This document shows, in pieces, positions 7,091 through 16,077 of a stretch of DNA of 36,917 nt. A program made the position numbers and the translations under genes. The stretch is from Bacteroidota bacterium (GTDB lineage Bacteria > Bacteroidota > Bacteroidia > Cytophagales > Thermoflexibacteraceae): contig RDXG01000208.1 of assembly GCA_004292785.1 (NCBI GenBank), forward strand, positions 1 through 36,917. The letters are read 5' to 3'. Below the pieces are notes generated by a model. The model was not told the DNA's origin. It searched no databases and was given only the letters and a program-made list of their open reading frames with translations. Position 1 is the first letter of the stretch; every line of letters begins with the position of its first letter.

Positions 7091-9319
7091 ATGAAAATAC
7101 TTTTGTATGTTCTGATATTTATTTTGATGAATTTTCAGAGTTTGGCGCAGGTTTTACTCAAAAAAGAAAATACTTTTTTGCTAAAAAGCACAGATATTAA
7201 ATTTTTGTGCGAAGAAAATCTTTTTTCACACAAGCAAATCGTATCAGGTAGTTGCGATTCTATCTTTAAAAAAGATTTACCCAAAAATCAAAAAACGGAT
7301 TGGTGTTGGCTTAAAATTGATCTGAAAACCGAAGAGCAGGAAACAAAAAATTGGGTCATGACTTTTGCTGCTCAAGATTCCATAGAATTTTATATCAAAG
7401 CACTTGACTCTACTCAAAAAGCCTTTCAAATGCCTGTTTGCAAAAAATCGGGCAAATTAATTCCTTTGCGTAGAAAAGATTATGCAAAAACAAATACCAA
7501 TATTCCAGCAATAATTTTTGAACTTTTGCCCCAAAAAAATTACATAATTTATGTTCGCCTAAAATTAACTACGCAAATAGAGATTGCCGAGCAAACAAAA
7601 TATGAACAAAATTATGGCGAATTTTTGCAAGAACATCATCTTTTTCAAGGAATTTTTCAAGGCGTAATGCTCATTATGGCTTTATACAATTTGCTTATTT
7701 TTGTGATCAATCGAGATAAAGTTTATGGCTATTATACTTTATATGTATTTTGTGTGGCTTTTTATTTTATGTGCATGACCGATTTTTTGCTTCCAAAATG
7801 GCTCGCCAATGATCCTTGGGCATTAGAAATTGTAAGTTTTACAGGAATTATTCAATTTGTTTTTTACTCGCAATTTAGCCTTTTATTTATCAAAGCAAAG
7901 GAATATACCCCAAAATGGAATAAAGCACTACAAAAAATTTCTGCTTTTGTAACACTTTTTGTATGTTTGAGCATATTCAACATTATTTTTCACTACTTTT
8001 TTGCTGACCAAAATAGTTGGACAAATTCGGTCTATGATTTTTTGGTAAGCCTAGATTTTTTTGTGATCTTGTTTATTTCTGTGGCTTTGGCTGCTTACAC
8101 AATTAAGTTGTGTTTTGTTAAAATTCCCTTGAAAACATATTTTATTTTAGGCGGATTTAGTCTTAACGGTGGAATTGCCTTGCTGTTACTTTTGACTGCT
8201 TTTCAAATACCCATTACCAGAAATTTGCTTACTTTTTGTTTTGAAGCCTCTATTTTCGTCGAAATATTGTGTTTTTCTTTGGGTTTGGGAGCAAGAATGA
8301 AACTCAACGAACAAGAAAAACGAAAAGCGCAAGAAATACTTTTTGAAAAATCTAAGGAAAACGAAAGATTATTAAAAGATCAAAACAGCATTTTAGAACA
8401 AAAAGTAGCCGAAAAAACCAAAGATTTGCAAACTCAAAACCAAATTGTCAAACAATCTTATGAAGAATTGGCGGTCATCAATGAGGAACTTTTCCAAACC
8501 CAAGAAGAAATTTTGGCACAAAGAGATTTGCTAGAAAACAAAAATAGTCTTTTGGAAGAATATACCAATAAAGTAGAAAAAAGTATTGGGGCAGCAAAAC
8601 TTATTCAGAAAGCTATTTTGCCTACAAAGGAAAAAATGAAAGAATTATTTCCTGAACATTTTGTGCTTTTCAAACCTAAAGACACTGTTTCAGGTGATTT
8701 TTGGTGGGTAAATCAAATTGAAAATACCAACTATTTGATTGTGGCAGATTGCACAGGGCATGGAGTTTCGGGAGCAATGCTCACCATGATCGGCTCGTCT
8801 TTGTTGGACAGAATTATTTTGGTTTTAGGAATTACTTCGCCTGCACAAATCTTGGAAAAGTTGCACCAAGAAGTTCAAAACGCTTTGCAACAAGAAAAAA
8901 ATCATAATAGAGAAGGCATGGACATTGCAGTTCTGGTTTGGAAAGAAAAAAATAATGCCTGTGAACTCACTTTTGCCGCAGCCAAAAGACCTTTATATTA
9001 TGTTTTGGACAAAAAAATTGAAAAGATTTCAGGAAGCAGAAAGCACATTGGAGGTTTGAGTGAAAGTAAGAAATATTTTGAAAATTATAATTTGATATTA
9101 TCCAAAGGAACGAATATTTATCTGTGTTCTGATGGTTTTGCAGACCAAAATGATGTAGAAAGGGCGCATTTTACCGAAAAACGTTTGCTAAATTTGCTAG
9201 AATCCATGCAAGATTTGACTTTGACGGAACAAAAAATTAGCCTAAAAGCAGAACTAAACCAACACATGGAAAAAACAGAACAGCGAGACGATATTTTGCT
9301 GATTGGCGTGAAAATTTAG
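7091..9319 (+). CDS. 7TM-DISM sensor with SpoIIE-type PP2C phosphatase output (second of tandem pair)
   Basis: 742 residues, same architecture as the gene before it: signal peptide (ending SLAQ), periplasmic DISM-type domain, seven membrane helices (about 190-410), a longer coiled coil, and a C-terminal PP2C domain with SGDFWW, ADCTGHG, CSDG and QRDD. The phosphatase domains of the two proteins are very similar while the N-terminal sensing parts have diverged strongly, so they probably read different signals and share a target. The 17-base gap implies co-transcription. A 13-bp hairpin just after the stop closes the unit. Confidence 0.88.
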   Translation: MKILLYVLIFILMNFQSLAQVLLKKENTFLLKSTDIKFLCEENLFSHKQIVSGSCDSIFKKDLPKNQKTDWCWLKIDLKTEEQETKNWVMTFAAQDSIEFYIKALDSTQKAFQMPVCKKSGKLIPLRRKDYAKTNTNIPAIIFELLPQKNYIIYVRLKLTTQIEIAEQTKYEQNYGEFLQEHHLFQGIFQGVMLIMALYNLLIFVINRDKVYGYYTLYVFCVAFYFMCMTDFLLPKWLANDPWALEIVSFTGIIQFVFYSQFSLLFIKAKEYTPKWNKALQKISAFVTLFVCLSIFNIIFHYFFADQNSWTNSVYDFLVSLDFFVILFISVALAAYTIKLCFVKIPLKTYFILGGFSLNGGIALLLLLTAFQIPITRNLLTFCFEASIFVEILCFSLGLGARMKLNEQEKRKAQEILFEKSKENERLLKDQNSILEQKVAEKTKDLQTQNQIVKQSYEELAVINEELFQTQEEILAQRDLLENKNSLLEEYTNKVEKSIGAAKLIQKAILPTKEKMKELFPEHFVLFKPKDTVSGDFWWVNQIENTNYLIVADCTGHGVSGAMLTMIGSSLLDRIILVLGITSPAQILEKLHQEVQNALQQEKNHNREGMDIAVLVWKEKNNACELTFAAAKRPLYYVLDKKIEKISGSRKHIGGLSESKKYFENYNLILSKGTNIYLCSDGFADQNDVERAHFTEKRLLNLLESMQDLTLTEQKISLKAELNQHMEKTEQRDDILLIGVKI

Positions 9320-9354
9320 AAACCTTTATAAGAATTTAAGCCTTATAAAGGTTT
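9320..9354. terminator. hairpin between convergent genes
   Basis: A perfect 13-bp stem (AAACCTTTATAAG at 9320-9332 with CTTATAAAGGTTT at 9342-9354) starts right at the stop of the second phosphatase gene and lies between two convergent genes. The U-run is only the stem's own terminal T residues, so termination is likely but not certain. Confidence 0.65.
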
Positions 9355-9372
9355 GATTATGAAGCAATTAAG

Positions 9373-10233
9373 TTATTTTTTCATGGTAAAACTTGCACAA
9401 TTTTTAGTAAATAAACTTTGTTGCAAAATTAGAGTAACTGCTTCTTCTTTGTTTTTTGCTGAACCTAAAACGGTTTCTGTGTTCGTTCCTTTGCCCGTTT
9501 TTTCTGGAGCAGTCAAAACTTCTCCTGAAGATTTCCATTTAAAACTTTTATCTTCTACCACAATCGTTCTTTCGCCTGTTTCAGGATCAGATCGGAAGTC
9601 GAAATTGCTTAGTTTGGTATCGTAGTTTTTCCCCGCAGGAACGGTTGTTTTGGCAACATAATCACCTGTTTCGCCTTTAAAAAGCTCACACAAACAAGTT
9701 CCTTTAAACTTTTCGTCTTCGATATTGACAAAAGTAAAATGAACAATTTTCCATTTGGTTTCGTCTTTTTTTAAGGTCATAAGTACTGTTTCACTACCTT
9801 TTGACCAAGTCATGCCCTCTCTGGTAAAATCATAATCCACCGAATAAGCAATCAAACCTGTAGTGCCTCTCACTTGCGTTTTTACAATTTCTGTAACTTC
9901 ATATTTGATCTTGAAGTTAGGTGTTTGAATAATTTTTTCCAAAAAATTAGAAAGCGTTTTGTAGTCTGCAACTGTTGTGCTGACCTTTCCGTTTACTGCC
10001 GAAATGACATTCATAGATGTTAAATCTTCATCTACATAATCCAAAATGGCTTCTTTTTTCTTATTTTGTGGCAATTTTACATAAGCGTCTGCATAAGCAT
10101 ACAACAATTTTTTAATTTCCAACTCATCCGCACTTTCTTTTAATGCCTTATTTTGGGCGTGAGTTTCGAAAATAAATGCCATAAATAGCAACGCCAACAA
10201 ATACTTTAAGATAGAGTTTTTGAACTTAATCAT
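9373..10233 (-). CDS. secreted NTF2/SnoaL-like domain protein
   Basis: 286 residues from the ATG whose first base is 10233; an in-frame TTG two codons earlier is less likely. A signal peptide (about 1-27, ending THAQ) is followed by a segment like ELEIKKLLYAYADAYVK, then VDEDLTSMN and the beta-rich LIAYSVDYDF, VLMTLKKDETKWKIVHFTF, which resembles the SnoaL/DUF4440 cone fold of NTF2-like proteins (about 35-170). The last third (about 180-286) is a separate region of unknown kind. Some NTF2-like proteins are enzymes and some bind ligands; nothing here decides. Transcribed toward the phosphatase pair. Confidence 0.65.
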   Translation of the reverse strand: MIKFKNSILKYLLALLFMAFIFETHAQNKALKESADELEIKKLLYAYADAYVKLPQNKKKEAILDYVDEDLTSMNVISAVNGKVSTTVADYKTLSNFLEKIIQTPNFKIKYEVTEIVKTQVRGTTGLIAYSVDYDFTREGMTWSKGSETVLMTLKKDETKWKIVHFTFVNIEDEKFKGTCLCELFKGETGDYVAKTTVPAGKNYDTKLSNFDFRSDPETGERTIVVEDKSFKWKSSGEVLTAPEKTGKGTNTETVLGSAKNKEEAVTLILQQSLFTKNCASFTMKK

Positions 10234-10285
10234 GAGCAATGGGTTTTGTAAAAACGTAAAAATTATAAAAATAAATTAAAACCAC

Positions 10286-10319
10286 AAAAAAACCTTCAAG
10301 ATTCAGAAAATCTTGAAGG
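10286..10319 (-). terminator. rho-independent terminator after the outer-membrane beta-barrel gene
   Basis: An 11-bp stem (CCTTCAAGATT at 10293-10303 with AATCTTGAAGG at 10309-10319) and a run of seven A on the plus strand at 10286-10292, read as U on the minus strand. It begins seven bases past the stop of the gene at 10326. T residues on the other flank (10321-10327) would let it act in both directions. Confidence 0.8.
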
Positions 10320-10325
10320 CTTTTT

Positions 10326-11018
10326 TTATAAAATAGACCAACCTACATATACTTGAAAAAAGTGGTTTTTCAAATCTGTTCCGCTAATTGTAGATTGCAC
10401 TGTTCCAATTGGATCGCTAACAATGTTGCTAAAATTAGATGATTTTGAAATGCCCAAATTGTAACGAACTCCTGCGTCAATCATTAAAAATTTTGCGCCT
10501 ACGTCAAAAACCCAACCAAATTCGGCAGTATTAAAATTGAATTTGTCGGTTTGGACAGGATTATTTCCTTGCAAAACTTGGCTAAAAGAAATTTTATCCG
10601 ATAATTTGAACGAAAATTGAGGTCCAGTTCTGAAATTAACGCTTACTCCCAACAAAGAAATCAATTTGTAATCTAGCAAAACAGGAACATCTAAATACCA
10701 CAAACTAATGTCGCCTGTAAGATTGTTTGTAAGCAAACTTGTCGCAGAACCAACAGCACTAAAAATGCTCTGATCAGCAGTAAAAGTGGCTTTTGAACCC
10801 TTATTAGAAAATAAAGCTTCAGCCCTGATGCCCAATTTCCCAGGATTAAAAGATGCAAATGCTCCCGCATGAAAACCCGCAGCAGTTGTACTTTTGTCAC
10901 TAAAAGATACTGTACTAAGGTTTAAACCGCCTTTAAGTCCAAAACTAACAGGCAAAATTTGTGCTTGTGCCAAAAACATAGAAAAGGCAAAAAGCAAGGT
11001 AAATCCTAATTTTTTCAT
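10326..11018 (-). CDS. outer-membrane beta-barrel protein (PorT-like family)
   Basis: 230 residues. A signal peptide (1-19, ending AQAQ) is followed by FGLKGGLNLSTVSF, the usual opening of the Bacteroidota OMP_b-brl_2/PorT family, and by alternating amphipathic strands (WYLDVPVLLDYKLI, VNFRTGPQFSF, EFGWVFDVGAKF, IDAGVRYNLGIS) to a final aromatic strand FFQVYVGWSIL, which suits Bam-dependent insertion. It should be a small eight-stranded barrel. Specific function is unknown; PorT itself belongs to the type IX secretion system but this sequence gives no proof of that role. Confidence 0.8.
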   Translation of the reverse strand: MKKLGFTLLFAFSMFLAQAQILPVSFGLKGGLNLSTVSFSDKSTTAAGFHAGAFASFNPGKLGIRAEALFSNKGSKATFTADQSIFSAVGSATSLLTNNLTGDISLWYLDVPVLLDYKLISLLGVSVNFRTGPQFSFKLSDKISFSQVLQGNNPVQTDKFNFNTAEFGWVFDVGAKFLMIDAGVRYNLGISKSSNFSNIVSDPIGTVQSTISGTDLKNHFFQVYVGWSIL

Positions 11019-11229
11019 TTGGTTTTTAAATTTTAAAATTAAAAAGAAGTGCTAAATTAGTAAAAAAATTGATACGAAATTCGTAAATATCGAAGTCAAA
11101 ACGTCAATAATATTTTTTTGTTGAATAGAATTGCATTTTTTTAGGAAAATACTCAAATTATTTCTATAATAAATGGTTTTTCTTAATTAGTTACAGATTA
11201 TTTCGTTGTTAATAAAAACCAATAAATTT

Positions 11230-12567
11230 ATGAAAACTCTATTTTTTTTGTTTTGGTACATTGCTCAACCAATTTTTGCGCAAAAAATATATTTAGAACA
11301 AATCGAAAAAACCAATAAGCAAGTCATTAATTGTGTGGCTGTTGATGAAAAAAATGTAAAATGGTTTGGAACGGAAGCAGGTTTGTTCAGAATTGAAGGC
11401 GAAAAAGTGGAAAAAATACCAATTTTGAGTCAAGACACTAGCCTTTATAAAACGCACAGCATTTCTGCGATACACATTGATTATCAGGGAAATAAGTGGT
11501 TAGGAACGTATCATGGAAAGATTATTAAACTCACAGAAAAAGGCACGCAAGAAATGTATGAATTTAACGATTTTGTGATTACTGCCATCACTTCCGACCA
11601 ACAATCTAAAATTTGGGCAAGCTCTTGGGACGGCGGACTGTTTGCGGTAGATGTCATGGGCGGAAAAATAAATTATCATACGCAAAATTCTAAAATCACT
11701 GAAAATCAATTATTTACAGTTTTTACAGACCAAAATAATACCATTTGGCTAGGAACTGCAAACGGTTTGTTAAGCATCAATAAACAAAAATTTGAAAAAC
11801 AGGAAATCGAAGGACAAATTACGGCAATTACTGAAAATGAAGGTTCTTTGTACGTCATTTCGGTTGGAGGTTATGGTTCTGAACTTTGGCAATACGAAAA
11901 TTTTAGGAAATGGAAATTGCTTGATTTGCCTGAAATGCTTAAAAATACCAGAATTGACGATCTTTGTTTTGATAAAAATAATCAAATTTGGCTTGCTGCC
12001 GATAAAATTGCTTGGAAAAATGACACAAATTGGAAAATTTTTGATCAAAATGACGGATTTAGTAGCCAATCGGCTTTTTGTATCACTGCCGACAAGCAAA
12101 ATGTGATTTGGATTGGCACAGAAGGAAAAGGCGTTTTTAGAACACAAACCGAAAAAATTGCCAAAAAACTTTCTCTCGATGATTTGATTTCCGTAGGAAA
12201 ACTCGACGAAAACTTTGCCAACGAACAAATCCCTTTAAAAATTTCTTTTGCCAGAGGAAGCGATCAAATCAATTTGAGTTCAGAAGACGAATTGAATAAA
12301 ATTGCACAAATTTTATCAAATAATATGGATTGGAACATCGAAATTGCAGGTCATACGGACAATATTGGCGATCAGCAAAAAAATTTGGAACTTTCCCAAA
12401 AAAGAACGCAAGCCGTAAAACTGTTTTTGGTGGTCAAAAAAAACATAGATTCGAGCAGAATTTCTTGCGTTGGTTACGGTGGAAGTCGCCCAATCGCAGA
12501 CAACAGGCGTGAAGAAGACCGCCAACTCAACAGACGTGTAGAAATGAAATTGATCAAAAAGAAATAA
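11230..12567 (+). CDS. two-component-type beta-propeller fused to an OmpA peptidoglycan-binding domain
   Basis: 445 residues from the ATG at 11230; an in-frame TTG at 11206 is less likely. The signal peptide ends IFAQ. About residues 20-320 contain repeated Reg_prop blades of the form W-x-G-T/A-x-x-G-L (KWFGTEAGLFRI, KWLGTYHGKIIKL, IWASSWDGGLFAV, IWLGTANGLLSI, IWLAAD, IWIGTEGKGVFRT). About residues 340-445 are an OmpA_C domain with AGHTDNIGDQQKN and SQKRTQAVKLFL, the peptidoglycan-binding signature. Propellers of this kind normally sit in front of hybrid histidine kinases; here the kinase is absent and the propeller is tethered to the cell wall. Confidence 0.85.
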   Translation: MKTLFFLFWYIAQPIFAQKIYLEQIEKTNKQVINCVAVDEKNVKWFGTEAGLFRIEGEKVEKIPILSQDTSLYKTHSISAIHIDYQGNKWLGTYHGKIIKLTEKGTQEMYEFNDFVITAITSDQQSKIWASSWDGGLFAVDVMGGKINYHTQNSKITENQLFTVFTDQNNTIWLGTANGLLSINKQKFEKQEIEGQITAITENEGSLYVISVGGYGSELWQYENFRKWKLLDLPEMLKNTRIDDLCFDKNNQIWLAADKIAWKNDTNWKIFDQNDGFSSQSAFCITADKQNVIWIGTEGKGVFRTQTEKIAKKLSLDDLISVGKLDENFANEQIPLKISFARGSDQINLSSEDELNKIAQILSNNMDWNIEIAGHTDNIGDQQKNLELSQKRTQAVKLFLVVKKNIDSSRISCVGYGGSRPIADNRREEDRQLNRRVEMKLIKKK

Positions 12568-12626
12568 CATTTTTGTTGAACCAATCATTTTAAAAATGAG
12601 TCAAAAACCTTTAAACAAGATATAAA

Positions 12627-13331
12627 ATGAACTTAAAAGACAAAAACTTTTTAATTGTAGGCGCAAGTTCGGGAGTCGGCTTGGAATTAAGCACACAATT
12701 ATTAAAACAAGGTGCAAATTTGACGGTTGTTTCTCGCAGCAAACCCGATTCTGATGCCCATTACATTCCGCTAGACGTTACACAAGATCAAATTGATCCA
12801 AATTTGTTGCCCGAAGTTTTGCATGGTTTGGCGTATTGCGTGGGAAGTATTACTTTAAAACCCTTTTCTAGGCTCAAAAAAGAAGATTTTTTATTGGATT
12901 TTCAGTTGAATGTTTTGGGAGCAGTTCAAATTATTCAAGCTGCTTTTCCTGCCTTAAAAAAAGCAAACGGAGCTTCGATTGTCTTGTATAGCACAGTTGC
13001 AGTTTCGGTGGGAATGAATTTTCACGCAAGTATTGCCGTTGCAAAAGGCGGAATTGAGGCTTTAACCAAATCTTTGGCAGCCGAATTTGCTTCGAGTCAA
13101 ATTCGAGTCAATGCCGTAGCGCCTTCTTTGACAGATACGCCTTTGGCAAAAAACCTGCTTTCTACTGACGAAAAACGCGAATCTTCTGCAAAAAGACATC
13201 CTTTGGGCAAAATAGGAACAGCAGCAGATATAGCCAATTTGTCTCGATTTTTGCTCTCTCCCGATTCGAGTTGGATCACAGGACAGATCATCGGCGCAGA
13301 TGGAGGAATGGGAAATTTAAAACCTTTTTAA
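12627..13331 (+). CDS. short-chain dehydrogenase/reductase (SDR), atypical active site
   Basis: 234 residues. The Rossmann fold is clear: NAD(P)-binding GASSGVG at 12-18, LNVLGA at 94-99, the serine strand ASIVLYST (Ser122), and the C-terminal GQIIGADGGMGN. In the active site the usual Tyr-x-x-x-Lys reads Ile136-A-V-A-Lys140 within HASIAVAKGG, so the lysine is kept but the catalytic tyrosine is absent. A subset of SDRs have this HASIA-type motif, and their reaction is not clear to me. It follows the propeller-OmpA gene by 59 bases and converges on an AraC regulator. Confidence 0.8.
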   Translation: MNLKDKNFLIVGASSGVGLELSTQLLKQGANLTVVSRSKPDSDAHYIPLDVTQDQIDPNLLPEVLHGLAYCVGSITLKPFSRLKKEDFLLDFQLNVLGAVQIIQAAFPALKKANGASIVLYSTVAVSVGMNFHASIAVAKGGIEALTKSLAAEFASSQIRVNAVAPSLTDTPLAKNLLSTDEKRESSAKRHPLGKIGTAADIANLSRFLLSPDSSWITGQIIGADGGMGNLKPF

Positions 13332-13357
13332 TATACTGATTATCAAGTGGTTAAAAA

Positions 13358-13390
13358 AAAACTACGCATTTCTAAAAAATGTGTAGTTTT
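13358..13390. terminator. bidirectional terminator between convergent genes
   Basis: A 14-bp stem (AAAACTACGCATTT at 13358-13371 with AAATGTGTAGTTTT at 13377-13390, one G-U pair) lies between the SDR and AraC genes. T-rich sequence follows on the plus strand and an A-run precedes it, suiting termination in both directions. Confidence 0.75.
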
Positions 13391-13393
13391 AAC

Positions 13394-14296
13394 TTATTTT
13401 TTTCTTTTTTGACCTGGTGAAGTTGCAAATCGCATTTTGAAACGCTTGCAAAAATATGTAGTATCTTTGTACCCTATTTCTGCACCAATTTCGCTGATGC
13501 TTAATTTGGTACTTTGCAACAAAACAAGGGCTTTTTCCATGCGTTGATACTCAATGTAATCTTGCGGATTTATGCCTGTGAGCATTTTGAAATACTGCCC
13601 CACATAATCTTCTGAAACGTTGATCAAATTTGCCAAAACCTTATTGGATAAGTCAGAATTAAGATTTTTTTTGATATAATTGAACATATCCGCCAAACGT
13701 GGGTCTTTAAAATAAGGGCTATTGATGATTATTTTTTCAGCAAATAACTGATTTCTCAAAATTTGTCTGAACAACTCAATAATAATTTGTTCGCTAATTA
13801 AATGAATGAGCCGATTTTTGCCTACTTCCTGATTGTTTGATTCGTTGATTATCTCTTGCATCAAACGTGAAATTTTTGCGCTTTGCAACACAAAAGGCGG
13901 AATTTCTAGGGCAGAAAAAAGTCCGACAGAATCAAATATTTTGGCTTGAAAATTAAAAATAGAAAAATTATCGGTATGATTTGAAGCACTCAAATTACTA
14001 TAAGTTTGTAAATAAAGGCTTTGCAAATTATTAAATTCATCATTATTTATCACATTTTCTGAGCCTTTGCTGCCCAATTCTAGCATAAATGCCTTATTTG
14101 CGGACAAAAATAATATTTCTCCTTCTTTTACTTGTTTAGAATCTTTGCCAAAACAAATATTTCCTTCATGCAAAAGTATCAAGGAATTATGTTCTTGGTG
14201 ATAATTGCTGATTTGAATTGCTTTGATACTTACCATTTTTTGTGCATTCACAAAACGAACGGTAAGTGAGTCCACAATTTTATTATAATTATCCAT
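13394..14296 (-). CDS. AraC-family transcriptional regulator
   Basis: 300 residues from the ATG whose first base is 14296; an in-frame TTG 45 bases upstream (14341) would add 15 residues. The N-terminal two thirds is a cupin-like or unassigned sensing region (ILLHEGNICFG, ILFLSANKAFML). The C-terminal ~100 residues hold the two helix-turn-helix motifs of AraC/XylS proteins: LSNKVLANLINVSEDYVGQYFK and then LSISEIGAEIGYKDTTYFCKRFK, followed by the conserved FATSPGQKRKK tail. It should bind DNA and sense a small ligand, but the sequence does not name it. Neither neighbour is an obvious target. Confidence 0.85.
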   Translation of the reverse strand: MDNYNKIVDSLTVRFVNAQKMVSIKAIQISNYHQEHNSLILLHEGNICFGKDSKQVKEGEILFLSANKAFMLELGSKGSENVINNDEFNNLQSLYLQTYSNLSASNHTDNFSIFNFQAKIFDSVGLFSALEIPPFVLQSAKISRLMQEIINESNNQEVGKNRLIHLISEQIIIELFRQILRNQLFAEKIIINSPYFKDPRLADMFNYIKKNLNSDLSNKVLANLINVSEDYVGQYFKMLTGINPQDYIEYQRMEKALVLLQSTKLSISEIGAEIGYKDTTYFCKRFKMRFATSPGQKRKK

Positions 14297-14429
14297 ATTC
14301 AAAATATTATATTTTGTATTGAAATCTTTTACAATTTCCAAAACAAATAAAATGTATCTATTTTTTGTTTAAATTTTTTGTATTTATTTTCGAAATATTA
14401 AGAAAAAGTTAAGTTCTAATCAATCATTC

Positions 14430-15668
14430 CTAAAATCTGGCAGCAACAATTAGTTCTAAATCTTTAAATTTGAGTCCGTAACGTTTGCCAATACTTTCGT
14501 TGGTAACTTCGCCTTTGTAGGTATAAACGCCTCTAGCAAAGCCTCTGCTTGCAAAAATCATGTCGTCAACGCCTCCGTTTTCGGCAATTCTGCGAATGGT
14601 TGGCATAAAAATATTACTAATGGCTGCGGTTGCTGTCCTTGCCACACGCGAAGGAATATTAGGAACGCAATAATGAATGACATCATACAACTTAAAAATT
14701 GGGTGTTCGTGAGTGGTCAAATGCGAAGTTTCAAAACAACCTCCGTTATCTATACTTACATCAATAATCACAGAATCGGACTGCATTTGACTCACCATTT
14801 CCTCGCTAACTACGCAAGGCGTTCTGCCATTATTTTCTGCTCTGATTGCCCCAATAACCACATGAGCAGTTTTTAAAGCGTCTTGTAAAGTATAAGAATC
14901 CAAAGGACAAGTAAATAAATTTGGGTAATTCAAACTGTGTTTGAGTCTGCGAAGTTTGTATAAATGATTGTCGAAAACTTTGACATTTGCGCCCAAACCA
15001 ATGGCGGCGCGTGCAGCATATTCTGCCACTGTTCCTGCTCCCAAAATCACTACATTTGTTGGGGGAACACCTGTAATTCCGCCCAAAATTAAGCCGCTAC
15101 CGTCATGTACGCTACTCAAATATTCAGCGGCAATAAGCATAACCGTACTTCCTGCAATTTCACTCATGGCACGCACAAAAGGCAAACCACCTACTTTATC
15201 CTGAAAAAACTCAAAAGCGATGGCAGTAATGCGTTTGGAATTGATGGCTTTAAAATAAGATGCGGACAAATTGGCTAATTGTAAGGCAGAAATTAGCGTA
15301 GATCGGTATTTCATAAAATTGATTTCCTCCAAAGTTGGCGGAGCAATTTTGAGAATAATATCAGCCGAAAAAACTTCTTTTGGGTCATAAACAATTTTCG
15401 CGCCTGCCTCATTATATTCCATATCCGAATATTTGGCGGGCAAACCTGCACCAGATTCTACCCAAATTTCATGCCCGTTGATCACCAACTGTTTGACCGA
15501 TTCGGGAGTCAAAGCGATTCGGTTTTCGCGCATGGAAGTTTCTTTGGGCAAACCAATAAACAAATTTTGAGAACGTTGCTGAATCGGCAAAGGCGACTCT
15601 GCGGGATGATAAAAAACGGTAGTTTGTGTAAGCCGTCTGATCTCGATTTGGAGTTTTTCGTTACTCAT
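14430..15668 (-). CDS. alanine dehydrogenase / transhydrogenase-alpha family protein
   Basis: 412 residues. The N-terminus carries LPKETSMRENRIALTPESV and the substrate-binding lysine region ILKIAPP (Lys107). The NAD domain has VVILGAGTVAEYAAR (about 207-220), IDVSIDNGGCFETS and the C-terminal VPNIPSRVARTAT. The classical Ald catalytic histidine falls in a YLHLA segment, which here reads ALQLA (Gln130), so alanine dehydrogenase activity should not be taken for granted. Several Bacteroidota homologues I recall share this change. The start overlaps the end of tsaE by 8 bases, indicating one transcript. Confidence 0.8.
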   Translation of the reverse strand: MSNEKLQIEIRRLTQTTVFYHPAESPLPIQQRSQNLFIGLPKETSMRENRIALTPESVKQLVINGHEIWVESGAGLPAKYSDMEYNEAGAKIVYDPKEVFSADIILKIAPPTLEEINFMKYRSTLISALQLANLSASYFKAINSKRITAIAFEFFQDKVGGLPFVRAMSEIAGSTVMLIAAEYLSSVHDGSGLILGGITGVPPTNVVILGAGTVAEYAARAAIGLGANVKVFDNHLYKLRRLKHSLNYPNLFTCPLDSYTLQDALKTAHVVIGAIRAENNGRTPCVVSEEMVSQMQSDSVIIDVSIDNGGCFETSHLTTHEHPIFKLYDVIHYCVPNIPSRVARTATAAISNIFMPTIRRIAENGGVDDMIFASRGFARGVYTYKGEVTNESIGKRYGLKFKDLELIVAARF

Positions 15669-16077
15669 GGTTTGTTAATTTTATGGTTCGTTTTTCGGGA
15701 GAAACTACTTGAATATCAATTCTTAAATGCGGAATTGGCACTAAAATTTCTATTTGAGTCGCCCATTCCAAAAAACAATAATTTCCAGAATCAAAATACT
15801 GTTCGCAACCAAAATCTAAGACTTCACTCATTTTATTTATCCTATAAAAATCGAAATGATAGATCGTTTGCGAATGACTTTGGTATTCATTGACTATGGA
15901 AAAAGTCGGACTTGTAACAGATTCTGCCACGCCCAACTGCCTACAAATTTCTTTGATCAAAGTAGTTTTGCCTGCGCCCATTTGCCCTTCGAAACGCCAA
16001 ATTTGGTTTTCTTTGGCAAAATCAATGATTTTTTGTGCAATTAAAGAAATTTCGCTTAATTCAAAAGTCCATTCCAC
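15661..16077 (-). CDS. tsaE: tRNA threonylcarbamoyladenosine biosynthesis ATPase TsaE
   Basis: 138 residues. Walker A GQMGAGKTTLIKEI near residue 33-46, then SPTFSIVNEYQ and the metal/base-contact segment IYHFDFYRI, all standard for TsaE (YjeE). It hydrolyses ATP in the complex with TsaB and TsaD that makes t6A37 on ANN-decoding tRNAs. The start is a GTG at 16077; no in-frame ATG lies nearby upstream, and the only internal Met (in GQMGAGKT) would remove the Walker motif's lead-in, so GTG is the best choice. It is co-transcribed with the dehydrogenase gene. Confidence 0.9.
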   Translation of the reverse strand: MEWTFELSEISLIAQKIIDFAKENQIWRFEGQMGAGKTTLIKEICRQLGVAESVTSPTFSIVNEYQSHSQTIYHFDFYRINKMSEVLDFGCEQYFDSGNYCFLEWATQIEILVPIPHLRIDIQVVSPEKRTIKLTNHE

